Assembly (NCBI RefSeq): GCF_024498075.1 | Contig: NZ_JANHOF010000019.1 | Coordinates: 15,443-79,442 of the forward strand | Direction of reading: 5' to 3' | From: Paenibacillus mendelii | Lineage (GTDB): Bacteria; Bacillota; Bacilli; Paenibacillales; Paenibacillaceae | DNA length: 64,000 bases | Shown here: positions 8,881 through 17,210 of the stretch, piece after piece | How positions within the stretch are numbered: position 1 is the stretch's first letter | Layout of the letters: every line of letters starts with the position of its first letter | Notes under the pieces: model-generated | The model's input: only the letters and a program-made list of their open reading frames with translations | Database searches by the model: none | What the model was told of the DNA's origin: nothing | Translations under genes and position numbers: made by a program

Positions 8881-9564
8881 TTGCGGTTTAAAGACGTGTT
8901 TTCGATTATCGGGCCGAGCATGGTCGGGCCTTCAAGCTCTCATACGGCGGGCGCTGTGCGTATAGGGCGTGCGGCGCGCCGCATATTCGGAGCCCTGCCG
9001 GCACAGGCCGAAATAAAGTTCTACGGCTCATTCGCCGAAACCTATCGCGGCCATGGGACGGATCTGGCGATTGCCGGCGGCCTCCTGGACTACGATACGG
9101 ATGACATGAGGATTCGGGATTCGCTGACGATCGCGGATGCCTCCGGCATGACCCTCGCGTTCAAGACCGGCTCTAATCCGGCGGTGCATCCGAATACGGC
9201 CAAGCTGACGTTGACCGGAGACGGGCGAGAGGACATCATCACCGGCTCCTCAATCGGCGGCGGCAATATCGAATTGACAGGGATCAACGGCTTCGACGTC
9301 AAATTCACAATGAACTATCCGACCTTGCTGGTGTTCCATAAGGATCGTCCCGGCATGCTTGCGGATATGACGAACATTCTTGGCGACGGAGGCGTAAATA
9401 TCGGGTATATGGATGTGGACCGCAAAGGGAGAAGCGGGGATGCGCTTACGGTTATTGAGACCGATGAGGCGGTTCCCGGCGCATTAATGGAACGTATTCG
9501 CGTCTTGCCGGACGTGCAGCGCGTCTGCCTGGCGGATCTTACGGCCGGAGAGGTGAAGTCATGA
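8881..9564 (+). CDS. sdaAB: L-serine dehydratase, beta subunit
   Basis: The 227-residue protein matches the beta chain of iron-sulfur L-serine dehydratases, which convert L-serine to pyruvate and ammonia. The family start FSIIGPSMVGPSSSHTAG is at about residues 7-24, and a C-terminal ACT domain (about 147-222; HKDRPGMLADMTNILGD) would give allosteric control. The start is TTG 8881 with CGGAGGGA 8-9 bases upstream. It overlaps the alpha-subunit gene by four bases (ATGA), the normal arrangement. The 63-base gap before it is the only real spacing in the operon. Confidence 0.95.
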   Translation: MRFKDVFSIIGPSMVGPSSSHTAGAVRIGRAARRIFGALPAQAEIKFYGSFAETYRGHGTDLAIAGGLLDYDTDDMRIRDSLTIADASGMTLAFKTGSNPAVHPNTAKLTLTGDGREDIITGSSIGGGNIELTGINGFDVKFTMNYPTLLVFHKDRPGMLADMTNILGDGGVNIGYMDVDRKGRSGDALTVIETDEAVPGALMERIRVLPDVQRVCLADLTAGEVKS

Positions 9565-10481
9565 AATTCCAGACCCTGCAGCAGCTGATCGCATGCTGCA
9601 GCTCAGACGGGGTATCCATAGGGCAGCTGATGCTGAGCGAGCAAGCGAAGGAAACGGGAAAAAGCGAGGCGGAAACGTTCGAGCTGATGGCGGACTACTA
9701 CAACATTATGAAGGAGGCTGTCCGGCGCGGCATCGAGGAGCCCGTCCCCTCCCGTAGCGGCTTGACCGGCGGCGATGCAAGCCGCGTTCATCAATATATG
9801 AACGGCGGCTTGCCGTCACTTGGTACGGAAGCTTGCACAGCGCTTGCGTATGCATTGTCCGTATCCGAGGTAAACGCTTCGATGGGGCGGATTGTGGCAA
9901 CGCCGACGGCAGGCTCCTGCGGCATTATTCCGGGCGTGTTTGTCAGCGCGCAGGAGCGTCACGGCTGGGAAGACCGCCATCTGGTCATGGGCTTGTTCGC
10001 GGCCGGTGCCATCGGCTATGTCATCGCGAACAATTCGTTCATATCCGGAGCGGAGGGCGGCTGCCAGGCGGAGATCGGTTCGGCGATCGGCATGGCGGCC
10101 GGAGCCTTAACGGAATTGCGCGGAGGTACGCCGGAGCAAGCGGTCCACGCGGTCGGTCTTGCGCTCAAAAATTCGCTGGGGTTAATATGCGATCCGGTCG
10201 GCGGTCTTGTCGAGATCCCATGTATCGTTCGCAACGGCTTTGGCGCCGTCACGGCCTTGGCTGCGGCAGACATGGCGCAGGCAGGCGTGCGAAGCGTTAT
10301 TCCCTCCGATGAGGTCATTGGTGTTATGCTTGAGGTGGGAACGGCAATGCCCGCCAAGCATCGGGAGACGGCCAAGGGCGGTCTGGCCCAGACGCCGACA
10401 GGGCGCCGTATTATGAATAATCTCTACGGCGCGAATCGCGGCCGTAAGGAGAACGGGGAAGGGGAGACAACGCAGCCATGA
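9561..10481 (+). CDS. sdaAA: L-serine dehydratase, iron-sulfur alpha subunit
   Basis: The 306-residue alpha chain carries the [4Fe-4S] ligands, most likely C168 (GGCQAE), C210 (ICDPVGG) and C221 (PCIVRN), with the signature PTAGSCG at 115-121. It works with the beta subunit encoded just upstream and acts in the cytoplasm; the cluster makes this enzyme class oxygen-sensitive. Length matches the two-gene Bacillus form of the enzyme. The start overlaps sdaAB by four bases, and its stop overlaps the M20 gene by four bases, so the three proteins are probably made in fixed ratio. Confidence 0.95.
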   Translation: MKFQTLQQLIACCSSDGVSIGQLMLSEQAKETGKSEAETFELMADYYNIMKEAVRRGIEEPVPSRSGLTGGDASRVHQYMNGGLPSLGTEACTALAYALSVSEVNASMGRIVATPTAGSCGIIPGVFVSAQERHGWEDRHLVMGLFAAGAIGYVIANNSFISGAEGGCQAEIGSAIGMAAGALTELRGGTPEQAVHAVGLALKNSLGLICDPVGGLVEIPCIVRNGFGAVTALAAADMAQAGVRSVIPSDEVIGVMLEVGTAMPAKHRETAKGGLAQTPTGRRIMNNLYGANRGRKENGEGETTQP

Positions 10482-11704
10482 ACCTCATTGATGCCGGCCG
10501 GCAGCTGGCAGATGAATGGATCGCATTCCGGCGCGATCTGCATCGGTATCCAGAGCTTAGCTTTCAGGAGTCCGAGACATCGGCTAAAGTAGCGCAGCAG
10601 TTGGATGCGCTTGGGATTACGTACCAATCGGGCGTCGGAGGCCACGGTATTGTCGCCGATATCGTGGGCGATCGGCCAGGACCCGTCATCGCTCTGCGGG
10701 CGGATATGGATGCGCTTCCGATTGAGGAGGAGACCGGCCTTGAGTTCTCCTCGACGCGGCCAGGCGTCATGCATGCTTGCGGACATGATGCCCATACGAC
10801 GATTCTGCTTGGAGCCGCACAGCTGCTTCAGACACATCAGTTTGCGGGCACGGTCCGCCTTCTCTTTCAATCGGCGGAGGAAATTAACGCAGGTGCCAAA
10901 GCGATGATCCAGGACGGCGCATTGGAAGGCGTAGACGAAATCTATGGGCTTCACAATCTTCCGACGCTCGCAGCGGGCATGACGGCCACGAAGTATGGTC
11001 CGCTCATGGGTTCCGTGGACCGGATCGAAATTACGATCGAGGGAAGAGGCGGCCACGGCGCGATTCCCGATCAAAGCGTTGACCCGGTCGTCTGCGCTTC
11101 GGCCATTGTGATGGGACTGCAGAGCATCGTCAGCCGCGAGGTCTCGCCATTCGATCCCGTTGTTGTCACGATCGGCAGCATTCAAGCCGGCCAGGCTAAC
11201 AACGTGATTCCCCATCGCGCGGAATTGACAGGCACGGTCCGCACCTTCGAGCCGAGGGTACAGGAAGCGATTTCTGCCCGGATCGAGCGGGTTGTGAAGC
11301 AAATTGCCGAAGGCTACCGCTGCACGGCTGAGCTTCGGTATATCCGGCAGGTGCCGGTATTAATGAATCACGATGCCTGTGTCAGTCACGTGGATTCCGT
11401 CTTGGACCGGGTGATCGGGGCAGAGCGCAGAATAACCGCCGCGCCCACGCTGGCAGGAGAAGATTTCTCCGTCTACCTGGAACAGATTCCGGGATGCTTC
11501 TTCTGGCTGGGCTCCGGTCCAACCTCGGACGCGGAACAAGCATATGGGCTTCATCATCCCCGGTACACCTTGAACGAGGATTGCATTCCGCTTGGCGCAT
11601 CGCTGCTTGCCGCAATTGCCCTGCATCGACTGACTGGAGGCACGCAGGAGGAAACGACATATTCATATGAGAATAGGGAGGAACCTGCCCATGGACAGCC
11701 TTAA
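10478..11704 (+). CDS. M20-family N-acyl amino acid amidohydrolase
   Basis: The 408-residue metallohydrolase has LRADMDALP (73-81), MHACGHDAH (98-106) and the EE pair at 134-135, which are the M20D metal ligands and catalytic acid, plus the late LAGEDFSVY segment. The family removes acyl groups from amino acids (hippurate hydrolase, N-acyl-L-amino acid amidohydrolase). Its overlap with sdaAA suggests that it frees an amino acid that then enters the pathway. The overlap is seen; the substrate is inferred. The next gene starts inside its last 14 bases. Confidence 0.9.
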   Translation: MNLIDAGRQLADEWIAFRRDLHRYPELSFQESETSAKVAQQLDALGITYQSGVGGHGIVADIVGDRPGPVIALRADMDALPIEEETGLEFSSTRPGVMHACGHDAHTTILLGAAQLLQTHQFAGTVRLLFQSAEEINAGAKAMIQDGALEGVDEIYGLHNLPTLAAGMTATKYGPLMGSVDRIEITIEGRGGHGAIPDQSVDPVVCASAIVMGLQSIVSREVSPFDPVVVTIGSIQAGQANNVIPHRAELTGTVRTFEPRVQEAISARIERVVKQIAEGYRCTAELRYIRQVPVLMNHDACVSHVDSVLDRVIGAERRITAAPTLAGEDFSVYLEQIPGCFFWLGSGPTSDAEQAYGLHHPRYTLNEDCIPLGASLLAAIALHRLTGGTQEETTYSYENREEPAHGQP

Positions 11705-12596
11705 GATCGGTATGATCGGCCTCGACACTTCACATGTAACCGCATTCGCCAAATTGATTAACGATGTAAACGATGATCATCATGTACCGGGAGGCCGCGT
11801 GACGATAGCCTACCCGGGCGGATCGCCTGACTTTCCGCTCAGTATCAATCGCGTGGAGGGATTCACGGAAGAGCTGCGCGTGCAATATGGCGTCGAAATC
11901 GTAGCTACGCCGGAGGAAGTCGCGGAGCGCTGCGATGCGATTCTTCTGGAATCCGCGGATGGGAGAGTGCATCTGGAGCAGTTCGCCAGAATCGCCTCTT
12001 ACGGCAAGCCCGTGTTCATCGACAAGCCGCTAGCGTTAACCGCAGCCGATGCGGAAGAAATCGGCCGGCTTGCGGTACAGCACGGCATACCCGTTATGAG
12101 TGCCTCTTCCTTACGCTACACAGACATCATGAACATCGAGATCGAGCGGGAAGATGGAGGGGCGATCATCGGGGCCGACGTGCACGGCCCAATGTCCGTG
12201 GAGCCGACGCAATCCTACTACTTCTGGTACGGCATTCATATGGCCGAGATGCTGTTTGCCATTATGGGACACGGCTGCGAAGAGGTGTGCGCGGTATCGT
12301 CCGAGTCGCATGATCTCATAACCGGAAGGTGGAAGGATGGCCGTATTGGCACGTTAAGAGGGAACCGAAGCGGGAGCTATCAATTCGGCGCCCTTGTTCA
12401 CCGAACAGGCGGAAGCACCTATGTCGATGCCAGTTCACCAACGAAGCCTGCCTATGCCGGTTTGCTGGAGCAGGTCATGCTCATGTTCGTTACAGGCCGG
12501 CCATCCCTCCAATGGGAGGATACGGTTGCGATTATCCGCTTTCTGGAGAAGGCGGAGGAGAGCAGGGCGAAGGGGACGGCAGTCCGCTTTAATTAA
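11691..12596 (+). CDS. Gfo/Idh/MocA-like NAD(P)-binding oxidoreductase
   Basis: This 301-residue protein begins with IGMIGLDTSHVTAF, a Gfo/Idh-type nucleotide-binding turn in which the usual GxGxxG is G-L-D-T-S. FIDKPLA (about residues 107-113) is the conserved EKP-like segment with D in place of E. The variant motifs place it in the divergent group often annotated as a putative dehydrogenase. ATG 11691 has GGGAGG 9 bases upstream and is preferred to ATG 11667, whose AGGAGG is 14 bases away. It is the last gene of the operon; 100 bases on, no terminator is close until 12840. Confidence 0.78.
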   Translation: MDSLKIGMIGLDTSHVTAFAKLINDVNDDHHVPGGRVTIAYPGGSPDFPLSINRVEGFTEELRVQYGVEIVATPEEVAERCDAILLESADGRVHLEQFARIASYGKPVFIDKPLALTAADAEEIGRLAVQHGIPVMSASSLRYTDIMNIEIEREDGGAIIGADVHGPMSVEPTQSYYFWYGIHMAEMLFAIMGHGCEEVCAVSSESHDLITGRWKDGRIGTLRGNRSGSYQFGALVHRTGGSTYVDASSPTKPAYAGLLEQVMLMFVTGRPSLQWEDTVAIIRFLEKAEESRAKGTAVRFN

Positions 12597-12839
12597 TCTA
12601 TTTCATTGTTCACTGCCTTAGTGCAGGAGATATTCAGATGAACAAGTGGAATTGGATTAATCCGTGCAGGTTCTATTCCGTGCTGCATGACCATTCGTCC
12701 GGTCGAAAATGCTGAGTACGGTATATGAACCGGCCCGCACTGGCCGGGAAATCACTTTCGAATAAAAATTTTTATTGTAATTTCATTGCTTAAATTCGCT
12801 CTCTTTTTTATATATTTCTACCGCTTTAGCATTTTCCAC

Positions 12840-12880
12840 AAGCCGAAAAACCTTGATACTACAGGGTTTTTCGGCTTTTT
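12840..12880 (+). terminator. Terminator between serine dehydratase and sugar uptake operons
   Basis: AAGCCGAAAAACC and GGTTTTTCGGCTT form a long stem around TTGATACTACA, followed by TTT. It could act in both directions. Bases 12597-12839 hold nothing else recognisable. Confidence 0.85.
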
Positions 12881-12936
12881 AGCTTGTTAAGGGAGAAGAA
12901 ATCCGATATCGCCGAAATCGAGTAATTTACGATTGG

Positions 12937-12950
12937 TGTAAACGCTTTTA
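12937..12950 (+). promoter_or_regulatory. cre-like catabolite-responsive element
   Basis: TGTAAACGCTTTTA matches the TGWNANCGNTNWCA consensus with one mismatch. It lies 78 bases upstream of the lipoprotein gene, the usual place for CcpA or LacI-type control of sugar uptake. Confidence 0.55.
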
Positions 12951-13027
12951 TCATGAGAAATGTCCGGAGCGTGAAATCGGTTGCAAGGCTTCGGCGGAAG
13001 AAGATGATCATAAGGGGAGGAAGAAAA

Positions 13028-14659
13028 ATGTCAAGGAAGTTGGTCAGCGTAATACTCGTACTAACGATGTTCATCACAGTTCTGGCTGCTTGTGGCAGCA
13101 ACAACAGCAACAATGAAGGCAAGGGCGGGGAAGAAGCTCCGGCTGGTAATCAAACCAATAAAGAAAGCGATCCCGCACCTGCTGCTGATGCCAATCAATA
13201 TGGAGACACTGGCGGCTTGAAGCTTCCGCTAGTCGATAAGCCGACCACGATCACCTGGATGGTTGTCAGCGAGAACACGAATTTGAATGACAAGCTGATT
13301 GTTAAAGAGATTGAGAAGCGCACGGGGATCAAGATCAATTTCCAAGCGTACTCGCCGGCAACTCACAGTGACAAGCTGAAGGTTACGGTTGCTTCTGGCA
13401 AGCTTCCAGACATCTTCCATGGTTTGACCGCGGCCGAGCTGAAGAAAATCGGCCAGCAAAAAGCCGTTGTGGCGATTAATGACTACTTGGATATGCTTCC
13501 GAACTTTAAGAAGCTTTTTGTAGATGAGAATCCTTGGGTTATGAAATCGTACTCCGATGAGAGCGGTAAAATGTATACCTGGCCGGTAGCCAACATTAAC
13601 CGTGATGTAAACCATGGCTTTATGTACCGCAAAGACGTATTCGATGAACTGGGCATTAAAGAGTGGACGAATACGGAAGAATTCTACCAAGCTCTGAAGA
13701 AGCTGAAAGAAGCTTACCCGGATTCCTATCCATATGCTTCCAAGACGAAGGACTTTATCTTCCGTGACTGGTCTTATGGCTGGGGAATCGGCGGAGCAAG
13801 CTACCCGGCTTACTACGACGAGAAGGTAAAACTATGGAAATACGCAACGACGCAGCCTGAACATAAAGAAATGCTTGATTTCATGAAGAAGCTGTACAAC
13901 GAAGGGCTGCTTGACCCTGAATTTATTACAGATACGACGGATTCCTGGACAGCCAAGATGACGACGAACAACAAGGCTTTCGTTACGTGGGACTGGATTG
14001 GCCGACTGGATCTGTTCTACAACCAAGTCAAAGATCAGAACCCGAACTATAACCTTCGCTACGGCAATCCGGTTGGACCGACTGGAAACGGCACAACACT
14101 GCCTAAGATCGATCCGAATTTCGGCATCGCCGTTGCAAACAATGATAATAAAGAAGCTGCTCTCAAGCTGCTTGACTACTTGACCAGCCCGTCAGGCGCG
14201 ACGCTTGTTACGATGGGTGTGGAAGGCGAAACCTTCAAGATGGAGAACGGCAAGGTTGTCTATCCGGAGCTGACCGATGTGCCGCTGGTTGATATCAGCG
14301 TACTGGAAGAACGTTATGGTCTGTGGCTGCAAGGCATGTATGTCAATTCCGACAGACGCAGCGTGTACTATAACTTCACCGAGAAAGAGCAAGAAGCTCA
14401 AGACAAGCGTCTGAAAGCGAATACGTTCGAGCCGGCTGATCCGATTCTGAACTTCACCGACGAGGAGACGGCTGCGATTGCCGAAATTCATACAACACTG
14501 CTGAAATCCGCAAGCGAATTCAACGCCAAGTATATTCTCGACAAGTCTTACGGGGATAAGCAGTGGCAGGATTGGCAGAAAAACGCGGAGAAGCAAGGTG
14601 CTGCCAAGCTTGTAGAAATTTACAACGCCGCTCAGAAGCGTTATGACGCAAGCAATTAA
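13028..14659 (+). CDS. Extracellular sugar-binding lipoprotein of an ABC transporter
   Basis: The 543-residue protein has a lipoprotein signal: positively charged start, hydrophobic core and lipobox LAAC with the lipidated Cys at residue 22, then a low-complexity N/G/E/P/A linker. The mature part is an LplA-type family 1 solute-binding protein about 500 residues long, which captures oligosaccharides outside the membrane. ATG 13028 has AGGGGAGG about 9 bases upstream; an in-frame extension to 12953 would mask the signal peptide. Its permease partners are at 15331 and 16287. No ATPase is encoded here, so an unlinked MsmX-type ATPase is likely. Confidence 0.92.
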   Translation: MSRKLVSVILVLTMFITVLAACGSNNSNNEGKGGEEAPAGNQTNKESDPAPAADANQYGDTGGLKLPLVDKPTTITWMVVSENTNLNDKLIVKEIEKRTGIKINFQAYSPATHSDKLKVTVASGKLPDIFHGLTAAELKKIGQQKAVVAINDYLDMLPNFKKLFVDENPWVMKSYSDESGKMYTWPVANINRDVNHGFMYRKDVFDELGIKEWTNTEEFYQALKKLKEAYPDSYPYASKTKDFIFRDWSYGWGIGGASYPAYYDEKVKLWKYATTQPEHKEMLDFMKKLYNEGLLDPEFITDTTDSWTAKMTTNNKAFVTWDWIGRLDLFYNQVKDQNPNYNLRYGNPVGPTGNGTTLPKIDPNFGIAVANNDNKEAALKLLDYLTSPSGATLVTMGVEGETFKMENGKVVYPELTDVPLVDISVLEERYGLWLQGMYVNSDRRSVYYNFTEKEQEAQDKRLKANTFEPADPILNFTDEETAAIAEIHTTLLKSASEFNAKYILDKSYGDKQWQDWQKNAEKQGAAKLVEIYNAAQKRYDASN

Positions 14660-14681
14660 TTAGGGCATGTACGAATGAAAG

Positions 14682-14885
14682 AAGCGTAAGCTCTTCGCTG
14701 GATTGAACGAACAGCAGGAGCACAAGCCGCTTCGCAGGATTGAACGAACGACAGAAGCACAAGCCGCTCCGCAGGATTGAACGAACAACAGGAGCACAAG
14801 CCGCTTCGCTGGGTTTAACGAACGACAGAAGCACAAGCCGCTTCGCTGGATTGAACGAACGACAGGAGCACAAGCCGCTTCGCAG
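14682..14885. repeat. Five tandem copies of a 37-bp repeat
   Basis: Units begin at 14701, 14738, 14775, 14812 and 14849, each starting GATTGAACGAAC or a close variant and containing AGCACAAGCCGCTTCGC. A partial copy precedes at 14682-14700. Copies differ by a few substitutions. The period is not a multiple of three, so a coding role is unlikely. It lies just after the sugar-binding protein gene. Confidence 0.95.
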
Positions 14886-15113
14886 GCAGAATGTTCTTCC
14901 GATCGCTGTTGTTCCCGGACTTTCTTGAATCAGAGTAGTAGGTTGAAATCCGGGAACAAAGGCGACCGCTGACGCTTCTTCAGAATCATTCTTCCTGCTT
15001 CGCCCGCTATTCCTTGCTTTTCGTGCATCTTCAAACAAACCATGACATCGGTGAACGGCGAGCGCCCGGAAACGGTTGGTTTCCGGGTGCTGCCTAATCA
15101 CCGGATAGAAAAA

Positions 15114-15315
15114 CCCACGCAAAAACTAAGCCTATGCTTCCGAAGTGAGTTTTTGCTCGACTACGTCGGGCGAAGCCCACGCAAAAATTTAGCTTATGCT
15201 TCCGAAGTGAGTTTTTGCTCGACTACGTCGGGCGAAGCCCACGCAAAAACTTAGCTTATGCTTCCGAAGTGAGTTTTTGCTCGACTAACGTCGGGCGAAG
15301 CCCACGCAAAAACTT
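15114..15315. repeat. Three tandem copies of a 62-bp repeat that folds into two hairpins
   Basis: Units start at 15114, 15176 and 15238 (62, 62 and 63 bp), with a partial fourth at 15301-15315. Each holds GCAAAAACT ... AGTTTTTGC, a 9-bp inverted repeat, and GCTCGAC-TAC-GTCGGGC, a second 7-bp hairpin. The last partial copy runs to within 15 bases of the permease start, just before its AAGGAGG. Bases 14886-15113 between the arrays show no gene. Confidence 0.95.
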
Positions 15316-15330
15316 TAAGGAGGAACCATC

Positions 15331-16293
15331 ATGGCGCATGCTGACACTGAGACTGTCCAAGCATCATCGCGATCATCAAGAGGCAGAATCGTCTCGGTGT
15401 TCCGACATATGAGACGGGATCGGCAGCTGCTGATTCTGTTCATCCCATGTCTGCTCTTCTATGCTATTTTTCGTTACGGCCCTCTATACGGCATGATCAT
15501 CGCCTTCAAGGATTACAGCGTGTTTACCGGTATTCTGGGGAGCGACTGGGTAGGGCTCAAGCACTTTGAAAAGTTTTTCGCAAGCGCCGATTTCTGGCTG
15601 CTGTTCAAGAATACGCTGCTGCTTGGCTCGCTTACGCTCGTTTTCGGGTTTCCGTTTCCCATCATTCTCGCTATTCTATTGAACGAAGTCCGAGTCAAAT
15701 GGTTCAAGAAATCGGTACAAACGATCAGCTATCTTCCTGCTTTCTTGTCTGTCGTTATTATCAGCAGCATGATCATTGATTTCTTGTCCCCTAACCAAGG
15801 CATAATCAACCAACTGCTGGCTGCGCTTGGTTTTGAAAAAATATATTTTCTAATCGAGCCGGAATGGTTCCGTCCCATCTATGTGCTGTCGGACATCTGG
15901 GCTTCAGTCGGTTATGAGGCAATTATCTACATGGCGGCGATCGCCGGCATCAGCCCCTCCTTATATGAAGCAGCCAAGGTGGACGGGGCCAAGCGGCGCC
16001 ATATGATCTGGTCGATTACGATCCCAAGCATCATGCCTACGATAATCATTATGTTCATTCTCAAAACAGGCTCCATGATCCGCGTCGGTTATGAGAAGGT
16101 GCTCTTGCTCTATAACCCGATGACCTATGAAGTATCCGATGTCTTCTCCACCTATGTGTACCGGAAAGGGCTTCTGGAAAGCAATTACAGCTATGCCGCG
16201 GCCGTCGGGCTATTCGAAGCGCTTGTCGCCATGACGATGCTGCTGTCGGCCAACTTTATCAGCAAGCGGATGGGGGGCAACGGGCTATGGTAG
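15331..16293 (+). CDS. ABC sugar transporter permease, LplB type
   Basis: The 320-residue integral membrane protein has about six hydrophobic segments (first at about 33-48) and the EAA loop EAAKVDGA at 213-220, which docks the ATPase. LplB-type permeases pair with LplA-type lipoproteins and YtcP-type permeases for oligosaccharide uptake. AAGGAGG lies 7 bases before the ATG. It overlaps the second permease by 7 bases. The 671-base repeat-filled gap between the binding protein and this gene is unusual for the class. Confidence 0.93.
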   Translation: MAHADTETVQASSRSSRGRIVSVFRHMRRDRQLLILFIPCLLFYAIFRYGPLYGMIIAFKDYSVFTGILGSDWVGLKHFEKFFASADFWLLFKNTLLLGSLTLVFGFPFPIILAILLNEVRVKWFKKSVQTISYLPAFLSVVIISSMIIDFLSPNQGIINQLLAALGFEKIYFLIEPEWFRPIYVLSDIWASVGYEAIIYMAAIAGISPSLYEAAKVDGAKRRHMIWSITIPSIMPTIIIMFILKTGSMIRVGYEKVLLLYNPMTYEVSDVFSTYVYRKGLLESNYSYAAAVGLFEALVAMTMLLSANFISKRMGGNGLW

Positions 16294-17159
16294 CAAAAGG
16301 CCTTCGAAGTATATCCCTGTTCCAAATATTCAACACCCTTGTCCTGGTATGCCTTGCCGTTGCGACGATCTATCCGATTCTGTACATTACGGCTGTTTCT
16401 CTAAGCGATACCTCCTATGTCGTCCGGGGTGAAGTGACGCTGATTCCGAAGGGGTTCAACTTCGGCGCGTACAAAGAGGTGCTCATGGATAACCGGATCC
16501 CCAGGGCGTATCTGAATACGATTTACTATACGACACTGGGCACGTTCATCAATCTGCTGATGACGGCGATCGCGGCCTATCCGCTCTCCCGGAGAACGTT
16601 CTTCGGGCGGAAGTTCTTCATGCTGGCGATTGTCATTACGATGTTCCTCAACCCGGGCATTATCCCGAACTACGTCATCGTCCAGAACCTGGGGCTGCTC
16701 GATTCCGTATGGGCACTGGTGCTTCCTAATGCGATCTGGACCTTCGAGCTGCTGATTCTAAAAAGCTTCTATGAGAGCATGTCGGGCTCGCTGCGGGAAG
16801 CCGCAGTCGTGGACGGGGCGTCGGAATACCGGATTTTGTTCAATATCGTCATTCCACTTTCCAAACCGGCGCTGGCATCTATCGGATTGTTCTATTTCAT
16901 GGGGCATTGGAACAGCTTCTTCGTCCCGATGATCTATCTGAACGATGCGGCGATGTATCCGCTTCAGGTCATTCTGCGGGATATGCTGATCTTTAATGAA
17001 GGCGGGAATAACCCAAGCTTGGTCGATGCGGCGGCGCTTGCTCCCCAAGCGATGAAGAATGCGACAATCGTCCTGTCCATGATTCCTGTTCTGATGATTT
17101 ATCCGTTCGCGCAGAAATATTTTGCCAAAGGGGTCATGCTCGGCTCCGAGAAGGGATGA
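16287..17159 (+). CDS. ABC sugar transporter permease, YtcP/CUT1 type
   Basis: The 290-residue protein has six hydrophobic helices and the EAA loop REAAVVDGA at 170-178. It would form the heteromeric membrane channel with the upstream LplB-like permease. The start ATG overlaps the end of the previous gene, which supports translational coupling. The C-terminus ends KGVMLGSEKG, a typical tail of this subgroup. Confidence 0.93.
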   Translation: MVAKGLRSISLFQIFNTLVLVCLAVATIYPILYITAVSLSDTSYVVRGEVTLIPKGFNFGAYKEVLMDNRIPRAYLNTIYYTTLGTFINLLMTAIAAYPLSRRTFFGRKFFMLAIVITMFLNPGIIPNYVIVQNLGLLDSVWALVLPNAIWTFELLILKSFYESMSGSLREAAVVDGASEYRILFNIVIPLSKPALASIGLFYFMGHWNSFFVPMIYLNDAAMYPLQVILRDMLIFNEGGNNPSLVDAAALAPQAMKNATIVLSMIPVLMIYPFAQKYFAKGVMLGSEKG

Positions 17160-17210
17160 GCAGACGGCATGTTGAAGATAGTTGGATGACATCATGAGAG
17201 GTGGCACCCA

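Noticed and set aside
10424-11302. Long open frame on the minus strand opposite the M20 gene
   Set aside because: It lies entirely antisense to a strongly supported gene and has no family-like composition or ribosome site.
14520-15122. 200-codon minus-strand frame over the 37-bp repeats
   Set aside because: Its sequence is a translation of the tandem repeats and has no start context.
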